Positions 1 to 12,960 of a DNA stretch of 64,000 nt are shown piece after piece. Made by a program: the position numbers and the translations under genes. Origin of the DNA: Pyrocephalus nanus (lineage: Eukaryota; Chordata; Aves; Passeriformes; Tyrannidae); NCBI GenBank assembly GCA_038380795.1, contig CM076262.1, positions 1,642,121-1,706,120 of the forward strand, in the 5' to 3' direction. The notes under the pieces are model-generated. The model did no database searches. It worked only from the letters and a program-made list of their open reading frames with translations, and was not told where the DNA came from. Positions within the stretch are counted from its first letter, which is position 1. Every line of letters starts with the position of its first letter.

Positions 1-3000
1 AGAAATGTAAATCTTGTGAATTACAATATGGAAACCTTTTAAAAATGTTGGTTGAGGGTTTTTTGTTGGGTTTTGTTGGTTTTGCATCTGAGAGCCAGAT
101 CATACTCTCAAATCATAGAGAAGCCAGCAGAATGGTAGAACTGCCAAAACATTTGCATATAGCTTCAGGACAGTGCTGGGTGAGAAAGCTGACGATCAAT
201 CCGGTGTTTCTTCTGTGAAACCACGCAGCTTTGGAAGTGGTGTGAATTTGTGCCTGTGCCTGCATTTGTGTCTGCACAATGTCTCAGGGCTCCTTTTTTC
301 ATCTGCAGCTTTCCAGGAAGGAGACCGGGGCCTTCAGAAACAAAATGAATGTATCCACATGTATTGACTGCATCTCAGGTTATGGGACAGAAAACACTCT
401 TAAGAAGAGTGCAGTTAGTCCTGGGTTATAACAGTGAATGCCTCGAAACAGTGTGAGGAGTGTGATTCTCCCAGGCAGTAGATGACCATGCTGATGAGTG
501 TTTTACAATATGAAAAAGGTGTTTAAAGGGTTGTGATGGGAAAACCTGGCCTTCCAGTCTTCCTGCAAAAAATGAGGGAAGTGTGCTTTCAGACTAGGTT
601 TGCATTTGTTTCCAGACAACGCGTGGCTTGCGGCATTGGTGTCTTGCTGTGCTCCAGTTTCAGGTTGTCCCCTGAGGTGGTCATGGGGTCTAGGGGTGCC
701 TGGACTGGCAGTGGAGTCTGGAGCGGTGAGTGATGGAGTGGCTCTATCTGCTGGTAACAGCTTGCCACCTGTCAGGACTCTACTCAGATTGAGCCTTCTG
801 GCTCCTGTGGCATGCAGGTGCTCTGCTTGTGTCTTGACCAGTCTCATCCTTCAGGGGAGGACATGCTTGACACAGTGGCCATATATTTGCATATAAAAAT
901 TCAAGACCTTTGGCACTAATCTCAAGCTTTCTGATGTTGATTTGAAGACTCCCTTTTTTGGCTTAGGCACCAAGGTTGGTTGATGCTTTGCATGAGTTTG
1001 TATGTGCCTGTGCAAAAGGTTTCTGAGGCTGAGGAGTTACCAGCTACTTAGCTGTTCTTCAAGGCCACCTAGATGAGAATGGTGATGAACTGCTTGTGCA
1101 TATTTAAACCAAAGCCATGTCTTTTCAGGTTTTCTTTCACTACAAGTTCTAATACCAATGGTTTCATAGGCCCTGAAGCAACTCACCATGAAGATGAAAA
1201 ATCCATATCCAGAATGATTTTTTCATAACATTTAAATATTTTGAGGGATTCACTTTCATTTATTCACAAAATAGATCTTAAAAAGTACGTCAGTCAGGTA
1301 CATAATTTGTGAGGATCGCAAGACATTCTTTAAAAGACAAATGCAAAGACTTTTTTTACATCAGTGGTGTCCAACCTAATCAGCCAGGCATGGCAGCCAG
1401 GCATGTGTGAACACCAGTAATTCACTACATATTTGTCAAGGGTATGGCTATTGGTTGGACCTTCCTCTCTCTTCTTGAGAGGAATTATTTGATTGTCCTT
1501 GCAAAACCTGAGAAAGGTGGCAGATAGAGAAAACCATGTACTTGACCAGTCCTACTGAGCTGCAGGCTGAGCACTCGCATTTTAAATCTTTGTGTGACTC
1601 GGTAGAAGAATACATTTATATTATTTGATTATGTGTAAAAATGGAACCTACTGTCCTGGACTTAACTAAGGTGCTATTTTTAACCTATATTTCAGGGCCT
1701 ATCTTCAGTAACTGTAATGAAATTTTAAACTGAAACTATTAGCTTTATTATACGTAGGTGCTTGCACATTTTGCGAATCAATAATACCAAACCTCTAATT
1801 ATACTTATGTATAATGTAAAAATAATTTTATAAATACTCTTCAATACCCAATGACTGACATTTAGGTCTTTGTTCCTAACACTAAATTGCTATCAGAATG
1901 GGGAAGACACCATTTTTTCCAAGTCAATGCATACACATTTGAATTGCTTCAAATTCACTTATCAACAAAATTTCCTTTAGCTGAATTTCTCTTCATCTAA
2001 TACCCAGATGATGAGTTGGAGCATAATGTGACCAGAGACTATTAAAAATATCTTTCTCACTGTCACCTGCAATATTACCATAATTGGAACTAAGGAGTCT
2101 GCAGTTGCACAATATTTATGTTGCAATCCAAACTGACACAGCCTGGAATGCTGTGGTAGCAAAACAAGACACAGACCCAAGCCTCATGCTGTGTGCCTGG
2201 GAGGGAGTGAGCTGCTCCTCTTGGAGACCTCCTCCAGCAGGGACGTCCCAGGGGTCCCCCTGCTTCTCTGTGGGCTGGGGAGACCAAGGTGGAGAGGTAA
2301 GTGCTGGCAGCCTGGCTGCGGAGAGCAGTGGCCGGTGGTGGGTAGGTGATGCTTTGGGTCAGGCTGCAAGGATGGCTGCTTTGCTAAGATGGGGGGCTGT
2401 GGTAAGAGATTGCTCCTTCTTTGAAGCCTTCTAATTGGGACGGGCTCTTTTTAATCCTGACCTGTTGTGGGCTTCTTTGTTAGGAGGTGTTGTTTGGAAG
2501 AAACACTTTTAATGTGTTTACTTTTCTTTGGCACTTGGAAATATAGAGTCCTTGTCCAGTGTCATCTTTACTGCCCAGATTGCTGTAGGCACAGTGAAAC
2601 CAATGCTTTTCCCTGCTGCACTTCTGGTAGGCTCTGCAACAGCTGATGAACTTGATCTGTTGCTCATGGCCTTCACTGGCAAGTGAGGTTCAGTATATTT
2701 GCGTGTGACTGACATGCTGAGATCTATGGCCGTAACATATCTGGTCAACTCTTTAAGCCTTTACCTTTAGCATTACTTTAACCCCTCAGGGCTCAGCTTC
2801 TTGCAGCATTTAAAGCATGGCAAGAGGTTTTATAGCGGAGATTTGACTCAGCAAGACTTGAGCTACCTCTTGCTGAAGATATGAAATACAATTTGTAGCT
2901 TATAATTGCTGCCTAATATGATCTTGGACCCTTACTTAAAATCCATTTAACTGATACTGTACTTTCTTTATAGGGTTATTATTGGGAGCCAACCTTTTCT

Positions 3001-5170
3001 TGTGTTGTGGTTAAATGTACAATGTAATAAAGGTGTTTTCTAATGTGTTCAAGAGTTGGAAGATGTGTTAGAGGTAACCTTTATGCAGAGAGTTTTATAT
3101 AGTTGTAGTAAGGAGAGCAGTATTAAACCCTGAACATTAGTACCATCTGAATGTAATTTGTTCTCATTCTGTTTTATGTGTGCCTGCTAGTGAAAGATGG
3201 CACAGTATTTAAAGAAAAATCCATGTTATTCTCCAGTATCTTTCTTATAAGTAAGTAATAATCTAGTGCAAATTACTGTCTTCAGAAATTTGTTGAACTT
3301 TGATGCATACAAAAATACAAAAAGTGTATTAGATATAATAGATAAATCACAATTCTTTCTTTTGGTTTCAAGGAGAGGAAACTAAACCCAAAATTTCAGG
3401 CATAAAACTGAAAGCCTCACAGAAATCTTTACTTTCTTGTTTAAGTTCTGATAAACAGGCATGGGCCAATGTCTTTTGGATGTCTCCAGGGATCACTAGC
3501 TTGTAACAGATTTAAAGATTTATTTTCCCGAATGACACTTTTGCCCTAGGGTTATTAGTTTGTCTGTGTATGATTGCCTTATAGAAATGCAGGTTTGCTT
3601 AGAGTTGTAAGGTAAAATGAAGTATTTCTTATATTTTTTTTTCTTAACCAGATACCTAAGTATAAATGTAGAATTTGGTATACGTGGAAAGGATTTCAGA
3701 ACTTGCCTCCCTGCGCCCTTCTTGAAACAGTTTTAAACATTTTGAAGGCAATCATAATTTCATACCACAAAAAGGGTCAGGAAAAAAAAAAACAACCCCC
3801 TCGAAAGATAAGATGAGTGTCATAAGTGTGGACGGCCTTTGTTTGGTTCTGTATTTTCTTTTTTCCCCTGCTAGTGTAGAAAACTTGTTCCCACTGTTCA
3901 GCATTTGTTTTTCCTCCCCCCACTTTTTTTTTTCCTCCCCTTTTGCCTCAAGGGGGCATTGTGGGTTGGAGAGCGGGAACAGGTTCTGCATGTCAGGCAT
4001 AGAGCTGAAAAATGCTTATTTTTCTTATATTCATTAAACTTCTGTCAGGGCTGAACACAACCGTAAGCATGTAGTGGGCAAGAACATCCAAACGAGAAAC
4101 AAATGTTGTTTTTTATCTTAAGTAGGTGGGGAAGGGGGCAGCAGTCATGGCTCATGGTGTTGAAAAATTAATTGGTCTTAACATTGTAAAGAATGATGAT
4201 AATGTAGACATAGTGCCTTCCTGAAATTTATAAGTATAATTCTTGGCTCAGATGTAAACTTCTTGTGGAACTTTATGATAGAGTTGCCTAATCTCAATGC
4301 AGTAAAGATAAGTTCATTAATGGTTATGAGGTGTTGATATAATTAAATAGAGAATGCCAGTAAATTACGTTCTAAAGTTGAATGACTGTAAACTCTGGTC
4401 TTCTAATTTAATCCATCTACTGCTTCCCATTCACTTGCTGAAAGGCTTTGTAGACTGAGAAATTAGCCCTACTCTAGGGACAGTAACTGCGAGAACTAAG
4501 TTGGGTTCTCTTAGGGGAGAGCCTTGGACAAGGACTAGAAGTGTTTCCTTAATATAAGTTAATACTGGATGGGAAAAGGAGAACAGAAACATATTTTTAC
4601 ATTGCTGATCATATTCAGTGATTACTGTGTTTCTCACTAACTGCCTGGATTCTGTGCCAGTTTGTGGTAGCCCTGAAACTTGCACAGAAGAAAAATTAGG
4701 AAGCTAACAACCCAGTGAAAAAGATACTGTTGATATGAGAAAAATTAGCTAAGTCCATTTCTTTGGCTGGTGTTGCAGTATTGCTCACATCTGGCTTTTT
4801 GGTTGATCTAAACAAATGTTATCATTCTCTCAGTAGACAGTGCACTTTCTTTGTGAATTATTTAAGTGTGTGCAGAAATTATTTTGTAGAGAAATTAGAT
4901 ACCTCTGAAATTAGCCTTTCACACAAAGGGTAGTTTAACTGCATGAGGTAAGTGTTCACTCTACACTTTTAACCTGAGCTCTTAAGAATAGAGATGTATG
5001 GGAAAATACATTCTTTAGGAAAGTGTCAGTATCTTATCTTGGTGGGTTGTTTCTTTTTGCAAGGTATTCCTCACCTAACACACTTCCCTCCACCCCCCCT
5101 TCCCCCCCTTACTTGCTTGATACTGTATTGAGGTGTAACTGTAGCATAACCCTTTGAGCTCTGAAAGGGA
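1..5170. other. non-coding stretch, no gene recognised
   Basis: Mostly AT-rich sequence without a recognisable repeat family. Two patches are richer in G and C: about 600-850 and about 2180-2420. The second ends in a good splice-donor-like string (AG|GTAAGTG, GT at 2296) but has only a weak acceptor upstream. Open frames here are short, overlap on opposite strands and show no domain. A short tandem duplication lies at 1381-1406, and GTTTT-type repetition lies near 55-85. I see no promoter that can be argued for. Confidence 0.55.
1381..1406. repeat. 13-base tandem duplication
   Basis: The 13-mer cagccaggcatgg (1381-1393) is followed directly by cagccaggcatgt (1394-1406), 12 of 13 bases identical. 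This is a small local duplication, probably from slippage. No function is implied. Confidence 0.9.
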
Positions 5171-5171
5171 C

Positions 5172-5420
5172 TTAGAATCATAAAATTATTTAGTTGGAAA
5201 AGACCTCCAAGATTATAGAGTCCAACCTTTGACCAATCACCACTTTGTCAGCTAGATCATAGCACTAAGTGCCATGTCTGGTTGTTTCTTGAACACCTTC
5301 AGGGATGATGACTCCACCACTTTTGTGGGCAGTGTGTTTCAATGCTTAACAACCCTTTAGGTGAAAAAATTCTATCTGATGTCTGACCTGAACCTCCCCT
5401 GGTGAAGCTTGAGGCCATTT
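5172..5420 (-). mobile_element. CR1 LINE, 3' end fragment
   Basis: Read on the minus strand this ends in the CR1 3' tip. On the plus strand it begins agaatcataaaattatttag and continues with the characteristic text for the CR1 3' region: ggaaaagacctccaagat, gcactaagtgccatgtc, gaacaccttcagggatgatg and actccaccac. It stops around the point where CR1 consensus reads aggccatttcc. CR1 elements move by target-primed reverse transcription and are typically 5'-truncated, as here. The copy is clearly diverged and has no coding capacity. It is directly followed by an A-rich tract. It resembles the copy at 39819-40300 and is probably the same or a closely related subfamily, which was not resolved. Confidence 0.9.
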
Positions 5421-5448
5421 CAAGGTGAAAGTGCCATGGATATCCAGT

Positions 5449-5527
5449 TAAAAAAAAAAAAAAACAAAACACACCAAACCAACAAAACCACATAAAAAAA
5501 AGAAAAAAAAACTGAATGAAAAAAAAT
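5449..5527. repeat. A-rich low-complexity tract
   Basis: Runs of A interrupted by C and G (aaaaaaacaaaacacacc-like text) cover about 80 bases immediately beyond the 5'-truncated edge of the CR1 fragment. It is low-complexity sequence with no visible period. Its position next to the CR1 break may mark an A-rich insertion site or later slippage. Confidence 0.85.
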
Positions 5528-8500
5528 CATTGATTGTTTTGATTTCAAGATAAGACTCTTGTTGCGTTAACCCCCAAATTTTTTTGTTTCAGTTATAGTA
5601 AGAATGAGAATAGTATCCTTAAAAACCTTCTGGAAGAGACCTGTCCTTTTGATATTTCCTACAGTGTATCTACAGGCTTAATATGGATATGATATTTGGA
5701 AGGTGAAGTCCTACTATTGCTGAAGCCCATCAACTACATTTTGTTGCTTCAAAGCCTTCTGTACATTTTGAGTATAGAGGTTGTGGTTTGTACTGCTTGG
5801 TTTGTCATACAAGATTTAAGGGAAAGTGAATTAGCTACTATTCAAATGCTCGTAATTCATTCTGGTGTTTTCCAATGCTTTAAAATAAATTCTTTAAGTT
5901 AAAGTGACTTCACGTATGTGTGTATCTTGTAATAAGGCGTGTGTAAAATAGCTAGTAACTGTATCCAAAGTGCTTCCAGCTCTACTGTGTCTTTCCCACA
6001 AAACCTGTTTTGCATAAATGAAAATTGTGCTTCTTGATTTTACTTGGCAGATCTGAAGTTCTTACAGTAAATACCATTCTAGCAAAGGTAAACTCCCCCA
6101 AAGAGACCCCAGCTGTTAGCTGTTTTGCAAATCAATGTGATATACATGGTACTTGTGACTAGACCACTTTGATTCTTGCAGTATAACATCATTGCTTCTT
6201 CAGTAGCTGTAGACTCCAGTGTAGGCCTGCATTTTTGTTCTTGGTGGAAAGAAATAAAAAAATCCAGCATCATGAATATATATAGTGAATAGCTGCATAA
6301 GCTGTGGTTTTTTTCTGTCTTCGGGTTGCAATTTTAACATTTTGAAATCTCTTAAAATTCATTATACTTGAAATAAAAAGCGCCTTTTCTGTGACTGTTT
6401 GCAAAGTTTTAATTTGTTTTGAGTGCTGTTGTTGATCTAGAGCTTTTGCTCATTTAAGATTGATTAATTGCTTTTGCCACTTTTGTTTGCAGTTCAGTGT
6501 AATCTCATGCAGACTATTGTAATTTTTTTTTAGTTTAATCTTCTGCTGCTGGTTGTATGTTTGTATGAGATGTTAAATTTGACCACTAATAGCTCAAGGA
6601 TTTAAATAAACAAATAAATAAGATTGAAAACAATAACAAAAGACTGCAAACTGAAACAAATGCTTACTACTGCAGATTTATTTCATGAAACATAATTTCT
6701 GCACCTGCTGTAGATCCTATTGTGGAAGCTTTTGTTTTTATATGACTTTTTTATTTAGAAAGAGAAAAAGATCATCCTGCTTTCATTCAAGTATCTTTAC
6801 TTAAAACAGATTAAGTAGAAACAAGACAAGAATAATAGGCCTATCTCTTACATTGAATATTTTTAAATGTGTATGCTTTCTCTGATAATTACTATTCACT
6901 AAGGCTCAGTACTCTCTCTTTAAAGGATACTTGTTGTCTTACCTGTAAAGTGGATGGATGAATGTTGAGACTAAAGTCACTTAATGAAAAATATAACATA
7001 CAATTCAGATATGTAGTTGAGGATACCTGTGGCTCATCTGCTTTGCTGCACTGCCTTTCAGAAAACACAGACTGCACTGAGTGCTTGGGTAAGTCACGCT
7101 GATACCGTGTGACTTCCACTACAAAGGATAATTGTCTCACCGATAAGTTTCTTGGGTAACTTGGCCCAAGTAGGAGCCCATGATTTTCACCTACAGGATG
7201 GAACTCAGTAATGGCTGATGATGCAAAGGAAGAAGCTGTTACAGTTCATCTTTGGAAGTGTCTGACTATGTGCTGCTCTTGGAAGGTAGAAACTCGAAAT
7301 CCTGGTACACTGCATTTCTCTGCTGTCTCACAAATAGATGTGTGGCTGACAAAAAAAGCTATGTTGCCACTATGTAGTGGATAATACATAACCTACCCCC
7401 AGCTTTGGCAGTGTACTAATTTTCACATAGCTACATACATAATGGGCAGACAGAAGAGTTCTGAAATCTTAAGACAGGCTAGATGGAAAATATGTTCAAA
7501 TTAAAAGAAAAAAAGAGACAGGAAGAAAGAAATATAATTCTGATGATAATGAAAGGATGAATAAGAGGGGGAAACTTCTCCATTTTTTAAGGAGACTAGT
7601 TATGGTTTTTGAACTTCTGGGATTATGATGCATTTTCTTTGTTATAGAACTGTCAGAAAACACAAAGGTTATATCTGTGCAGACAGATTAACTTCCTTCA
7701 AGCTCTCCAAAGTACTTTAACTCATTTCCTGTTCAGCAGTAAAAAGTCTATAGGTTTTGGAAAAATTAGAGCATTATAGCTGTACCTGTAGCCCTCCTGA
7801 ACAGACAGGACAGGGATTTTGGATGAGAGCTGTGGCAAGGCATGTGACACCTTGTACAGTGGCAGTGACTTGTCAGGGCTGAGGTGCTAAGCAAGTGCGC
7901 CCCTGTAATCAGGCCATGAGATACTTTTGGAAGCTAGAATATGGGTCAAGGAAACCTTCCTTTGCTGTAATCCTTTCTAATCTTTGCTTTTGGAAGTTTT
8001 TAAGAGCACTGCTAATGCTGAGGAGTGTGGTTCTGAAATTTTTCTGTTTTCTTGGTTGTACTTTTTCAAGTTTTCTTTCCTCTTATGTTTAAAGTGGATC
8101 CTAATAGTGGAGGAGATGGTTCTAGAAAAGGAGTATTTTGTCAAAGAAGGAGGGTCCTAAAAATTCTACCTGACTAGAGGTATACCGCAAAGTGAAGAAG
8201 CTGCATAAAATACAGTGGTAGTACAAGAAACCACCCCATTTTTAACCAAATGATTGTACAGGGGAAAGTGCCTCATGTCAGCTGAAATGTCAGATGTATC
8301 AGGAAAAAGTTAAAGTGGAACCTGATTTCTGTAAGGCTAAAGATTCAAGTAATTTGCTTAGGGATGCAGTAGAAAATCAATCTTATGCTTGAAAGAGGAA
8401 ATGGTAGCCTTCAAGTCTCATCTCATGTTTTGTAGCTGATTGCGTGTTTTTTTTTTATCTCCCCCCTGCTTTTCCTTCAGTACTTACTAATGCCCTTTGG

Positions 8501-9548
8501 TTAACTCCATTATACCTTTGAAAAACTTCTTGCAGAGCTCAGCTGCTTTGGCTTGTTTGCTGGGTAAGCTTCGCTGATATTATTATAAGTAATAGGATGT
8601 GTAAAAACTTCCCAAATCCAGTGTTACAGAATCAGGCTATTAAAACTCAGTACCCCATATGTTCTGCAGTGTGCAAGATTTCCATCCTTCACAGCTGGGT
8701 CTCATCAGAGAATACTCTAGAACTGCACTGATCTTGCATGCTGCAGGGGAAGTTGGTTTGGTAGGAACACAACTCAGCTTGTAAAAAGAGCAAGAGGGAT
8801 GGGACACAGTTTATGGTTTGGAGGTGTGTCTCTCATTTGCTTTTTTTAAAATTTATTTTTATTCCACAGGGATAAAAATGTGAGAGAGGGATGTGCTGTA
8901 TTTTTAGATACTGAAAATCTTTGAAGATCTGATTCATGAGTGAGACTTGAGACTCTTTCTCCCAATTGTGTGTTACATGGTAACAGTTTCCTTGCTTTGG
9001 CTTTTCTTTTTATTGGATGATACTGCTTCATTTCATCCAATAACTTTGATTTTAGGAATTTAAAAAAAAATAGAAGGAAGTAATACAGAATAATAAGAGG
9101 TGAAGAGAACAGTCTCATATTTTGAAGGGTTTTTTTTAATAACTTGGAGGTGCCATGAATATTTGTAACTTGCTGGTTAATCAAAATTTTTGCAAAGTGG
9201 AGAGGAAATATGCCAACTGGTAAAAAAAATACGTGATTAAGAAGACAGGAAATGATACTGAGCAATTGAAATAGTATATGAGCCCTTACGAAAAAAAGGC
9301 ATTTAAATACAAAGAAATACAAGGGGGATACCTCAAGAGGTGGTGTTGCTCATTTTGCTTTCAGTAGCATGATCCAAATCAAGAAATGTTGCCTCTGAAA
9401 AAGGTGTGTGTATATTTATGCTGGCTAATTAAGTGAATATGACATTTTATATTTAAACTTGAAATTTATACCCTTGGATGTATAAAGATATATAACTTAC
9501 AAAGGAATAACAAAGCTAGATAGCTAGATGTTTCTGCCTAAATGCCTT

Positions 9549-9550
<2 letters not shown>

Positions 9551-9584
<34 letters not shown>
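9551..9584. repeat. 34-base homopolymer T run
   Basis: There are 34 consecutive T bases. Read on the minus strand this is a poly(A) run, such as a retrocopy would leave at its 3' end. If so, the inserted sequence would lie at higher coordinates on the minus strand. I found no matching target-site duplication and no recognisable parent transcript, so simple microsatellite growth is equally likely. Exact length is error-prone in sequencing. Confidence 0.95.
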
Positions 9585-9588
<4 letters not shown>

Positions 9589-11549
9589 CATTCTTGAAAA
9601 GCTATATGGAAAAGAGACTGTATGGAGAGGAGAAACTTGATGATAGAAAACACACACTTAAATTCGTTGAGGGAATTATATGAGCAGTACCTTAGAACCA
9701 GGAATATCAGTGTTGGTTTGACCAGTAGTTTTTCTTTTGAAAGAAGGAGTAGGGAGCCTAGTGTGCTTATTGACATATCAATATTCATTAACACCAAGCC
9801 TGTCCTTTGACAATGTTTTAGAGACCTGGATATGAACTGGAAGGCCACCACTGGGTGCAGTGCAAACACAGAACCACTGTGAGTCCCAAACCAGATGTAG
9901 GACAATTTACATATGTGGGTAGAAACAACAGCTAGAAATAGGCAAGATAAGACAGAAAACCAAGGAGTTATCATAACATATCAGCAAATAATCAGTTTTA
10001 AAATTTTCCATAGGTCTCCTGCCAGAGTAGTTTGAAAGAGGTTAATCAGTTAGTCTTGTGGACGTTCACAGTCATGTGAGGTGTCAGCCTGGATAAAAAG
10101 CCTGAAGACACTTAATTGAAAAAATAACACATAGATGATGGAAGCTGGCAGCCTGGATGTAAAGGAGAAGGGAGTTTTCCTCTAGATATGGAATGAGAGA
10201 TGATAGGTAGCCTTTGACATGGAAGATAAGTGATTAATATATAATGGTATACTGGATTTATGTCAGTGGAATGAGATTACATTTGTCAAGATTAGAACAA
10301 AAGATAGGAACAAGATCTGAAATAAGAGCGATGGGAGTATAATAGCTGTACAGTTTGAGAGGAGAAGGGTAATTTAAAGGTAGTCTTTGTAAAGATCCTA
10401 CAATATTTGCATGTAAATCTTTTGGAAATATGTGAATCTGTAGGACCTAGATGCTTGTGTCCAAAGACTGAGAGAGATGATGTCCCTGTTTTTGGCCTTA
10501 ATGAATGGTAATGCTGCCCAAGGAAGGAGGCAAGATGAATGCTAATTAGAGGAGAGTATACACTATCTTCTAATGGTACAAAATTATGGTTCAGCTTAGA
10601 GCAGCAGTGTGCTGTTAGTGATAAGGGGAGCACAGTCTGCCCCAGGTCAGTGGCAATTTGGTGGGGACCATAATCTTTTTGAGGTTCTCCTTTACCAGTT
10701 CTCTTGTGGAAGAGGATCTTTATAAAGTTCTTCAGATGTTATTGTTCTTCACTGTTTCTGTATCACTCTTTAGTGTCAGCATTTGCAGCCTACGGTTATG
10801 TTGAAAACATATCACACCACTGTTGAAGAATCACATGTTAATGCAATTGTAATTATAAGCATAGTGTGTAATGTATGTATTAATACACATAGTAACATGC
10901 TGAAGTATTAAGCTTTTCAGAGCCATAATTGACTTAACTGCATTGCTTACCAGTAGTTATGAAGATCAGCCAAGTTGAATGCCAGTAGAATTTCTGCCAT
11001 GGACACTTATTTTACGTGTATAGAATTTATTCTTCCTACTGGGAAAAATGTTTTGAAAATTCTTAGGCAAATCATCTCTCTCCATATACAGTGTCAAGGT
11101 ATTTAATTTGCTTGTTTATAGGGAGATAGAGGAGACAACAATACTATATAGTTCCTTTTTTTTGACCTCCACCCTCGTCTCTCTATGGACGTCCTGAAAC
11201 AGCCAGGTCTGGGCCAGTTCTGATGTTTGGGTCTCTCATGTTGCTTTGGCTATCTTTTATTTCAAATGCAAAATGGTGGAGCAGTGTAATGTGAGATAGG
11301 TCCAAGGTACTGTGAGTTTCCTTTTTTTTTTTATTTTTTTTTATTGAGACTTTATGCTAGAATAGAGCAAATATTGACATTTGAAACTGATTTTATACCT
11401 TTTTACTTTGGTCAGATCTGTTGTATATTTGTTAAAATTATCTTCAGTTTTGTTTTGTTTTGTTTTTTAAGAATTTCCCTTTGGTGTGTTTCCATCTGAA
11501 CTGTATTAGAGGAGTCTAAAAAGCTGGACTTTTTTCTCTTTACTTGCAG

Positions 11550-11595
11550 ACTTCTGACTACATCTGCCCTCTGACAGCCCACCAGAGATCGCTAG
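11550..11595 (+). other. possible 46-base mini-exon (speculative)
   Basis: A strong acceptor-like string (ttttttctctttacttgcag, ending at 11549) is followed 46 bases later by AG|GTACAG. One of the three frames between them is open (starting Thr-Ser-Asp-Tyr-Ile-Cys) and the other two contain TGA. I do not recognise the peptide. Splice-like pairs this close are common by chance in pyrimidine-rich DNA, so this is only a pointer. Confidence 0.15.
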
Positions 11596-12680
11596 GTACA
11601 GTGCTTTGGGATTCCTGACAGAGGATTCTTGCTAATCCCAGTGAGAGTGTCGCTGTGCCAGTTCAGTCACTGAGGACTGCTTGATTACCTCCCCGCTGCC
11701 CATTGTCCTTTTTTCAAGTTCTGAAAATTGTTCGTCAGATTTATCACTGCTTTTTAAGAAAGTCTTCATGAGCATGACCTGAGGTTTTACAGGAAATCTT
11801 GAAATAAAAGTAATAATATTGTTATACATTCTCTCACATTCAGCCACACATGCTATCACAAAAGTAGCCTTGAAGCTGTTTTAGTTTTACAGCAGAGAGT
11901 GTTTCTTTTCATATCAGGTAATCCGATCTGCTGGGGGTTTTTTTCCCCCCTTGGCTTTGAAAACATACCTTTATATTAATAATCCTGGAATTTATGCTGG
12001 AAGTTGATTGCTCTAGTAGCTGATTGGTATTTGGTGACACTAAATAAAAGCTCAAAATTTCCCTTTTTCCTTTTCCAATATGAAATCTATCAATGTGTAT
12101 TTTTAGAGTTCACCATTAGTGGATGTATAATCTTTGTGGCTGCTTTTATTCTTGGCCACTGGGAGTTTTGCTACCAGCAATAAAAGACAACCTCCATGTT
12201 GTACTGCACAGTATAGATATTGTAAATTTTGGTCTTGCTTTCCATTGATCTGGGTTGCCATATGGGAATCATATTCAGCTGATCTTTATTTCCTGAGTCA
12301 GAAATTCTGTTTTACCCATCTTTGGGGCTTTCAGCATTTATCCTCAGTGGGCTGTCAGGTATTGCACATGAAAGGAAAGGTTCAAAGGCATATAAAGAAG
12401 GTTCAGGTCTGAAATGTTTACTTAACACTGTATTTTTTTTTTCTTTTTACAAACATTTTCCAGACTGGAGGATCAGCATGAAACCTTAATAAATTTTAGA
12501 CTTTTTCTTCTCTATTATGAACATTTTACACATACATAATTTTGATGTAGCCTGGAACACATCAACTGTAAACTTGCTAGTGTAGGTTTGCCAGCAACAA
12601 TATTAACAGCATTGCAAATTTTTTTTTTTTAAGTTAATAAATTATTTTTCTTGGAGGTCTATTTCATTTCATTTCTGTTT

Positions 12681-12960
12681 TTGTTTCTGGAGCTGCCTCT
12701 AACAGACTGCCATTGTGCTACAGAGAAATCTGAAATTAATTGACTATGCAGCTTTTGATTAATATGATTTTAAAAATAAAGCTACCACCCTTTCTCTTTA
12801 CAGTGTCATTCCACTGAAAGAAATGAATTAGAGGGAAAGTGAGCAAGAGCTTGTTGTTGCTCACCTGTTAAAGTACTGCCACCAATGAAGGAAACAGTCA
12901 TAATGTTAACAGCTTTTGTGCCTTAAAGATGTAATCTTTTGTGAAACAAATGCCTAAAAT
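12681..12960. promoter_or_regulatory. candidate conserved non-coding block (by look only)
   Basis: This block is free of simple repeats and dense in homeodomain-like and bHLH-like words: attaattgacta and gcttttgattaatatg near 12735-12765, and cacctgtta near 12863. The composition resembles vertebrate conserved non-coding elements, but conservation cannot be seen from one sequence. Any regulatory role is inference. Confidence 0.2.

Noticed and set aside
8846..9322. 158-codon minus-strand open frame, the longest in the window
   Set aside because: It is rich in Phe, Leu, Ile and Lys, as expected from AT-rich DNA. It has no domain, no splice context and no similarity that I recognise.
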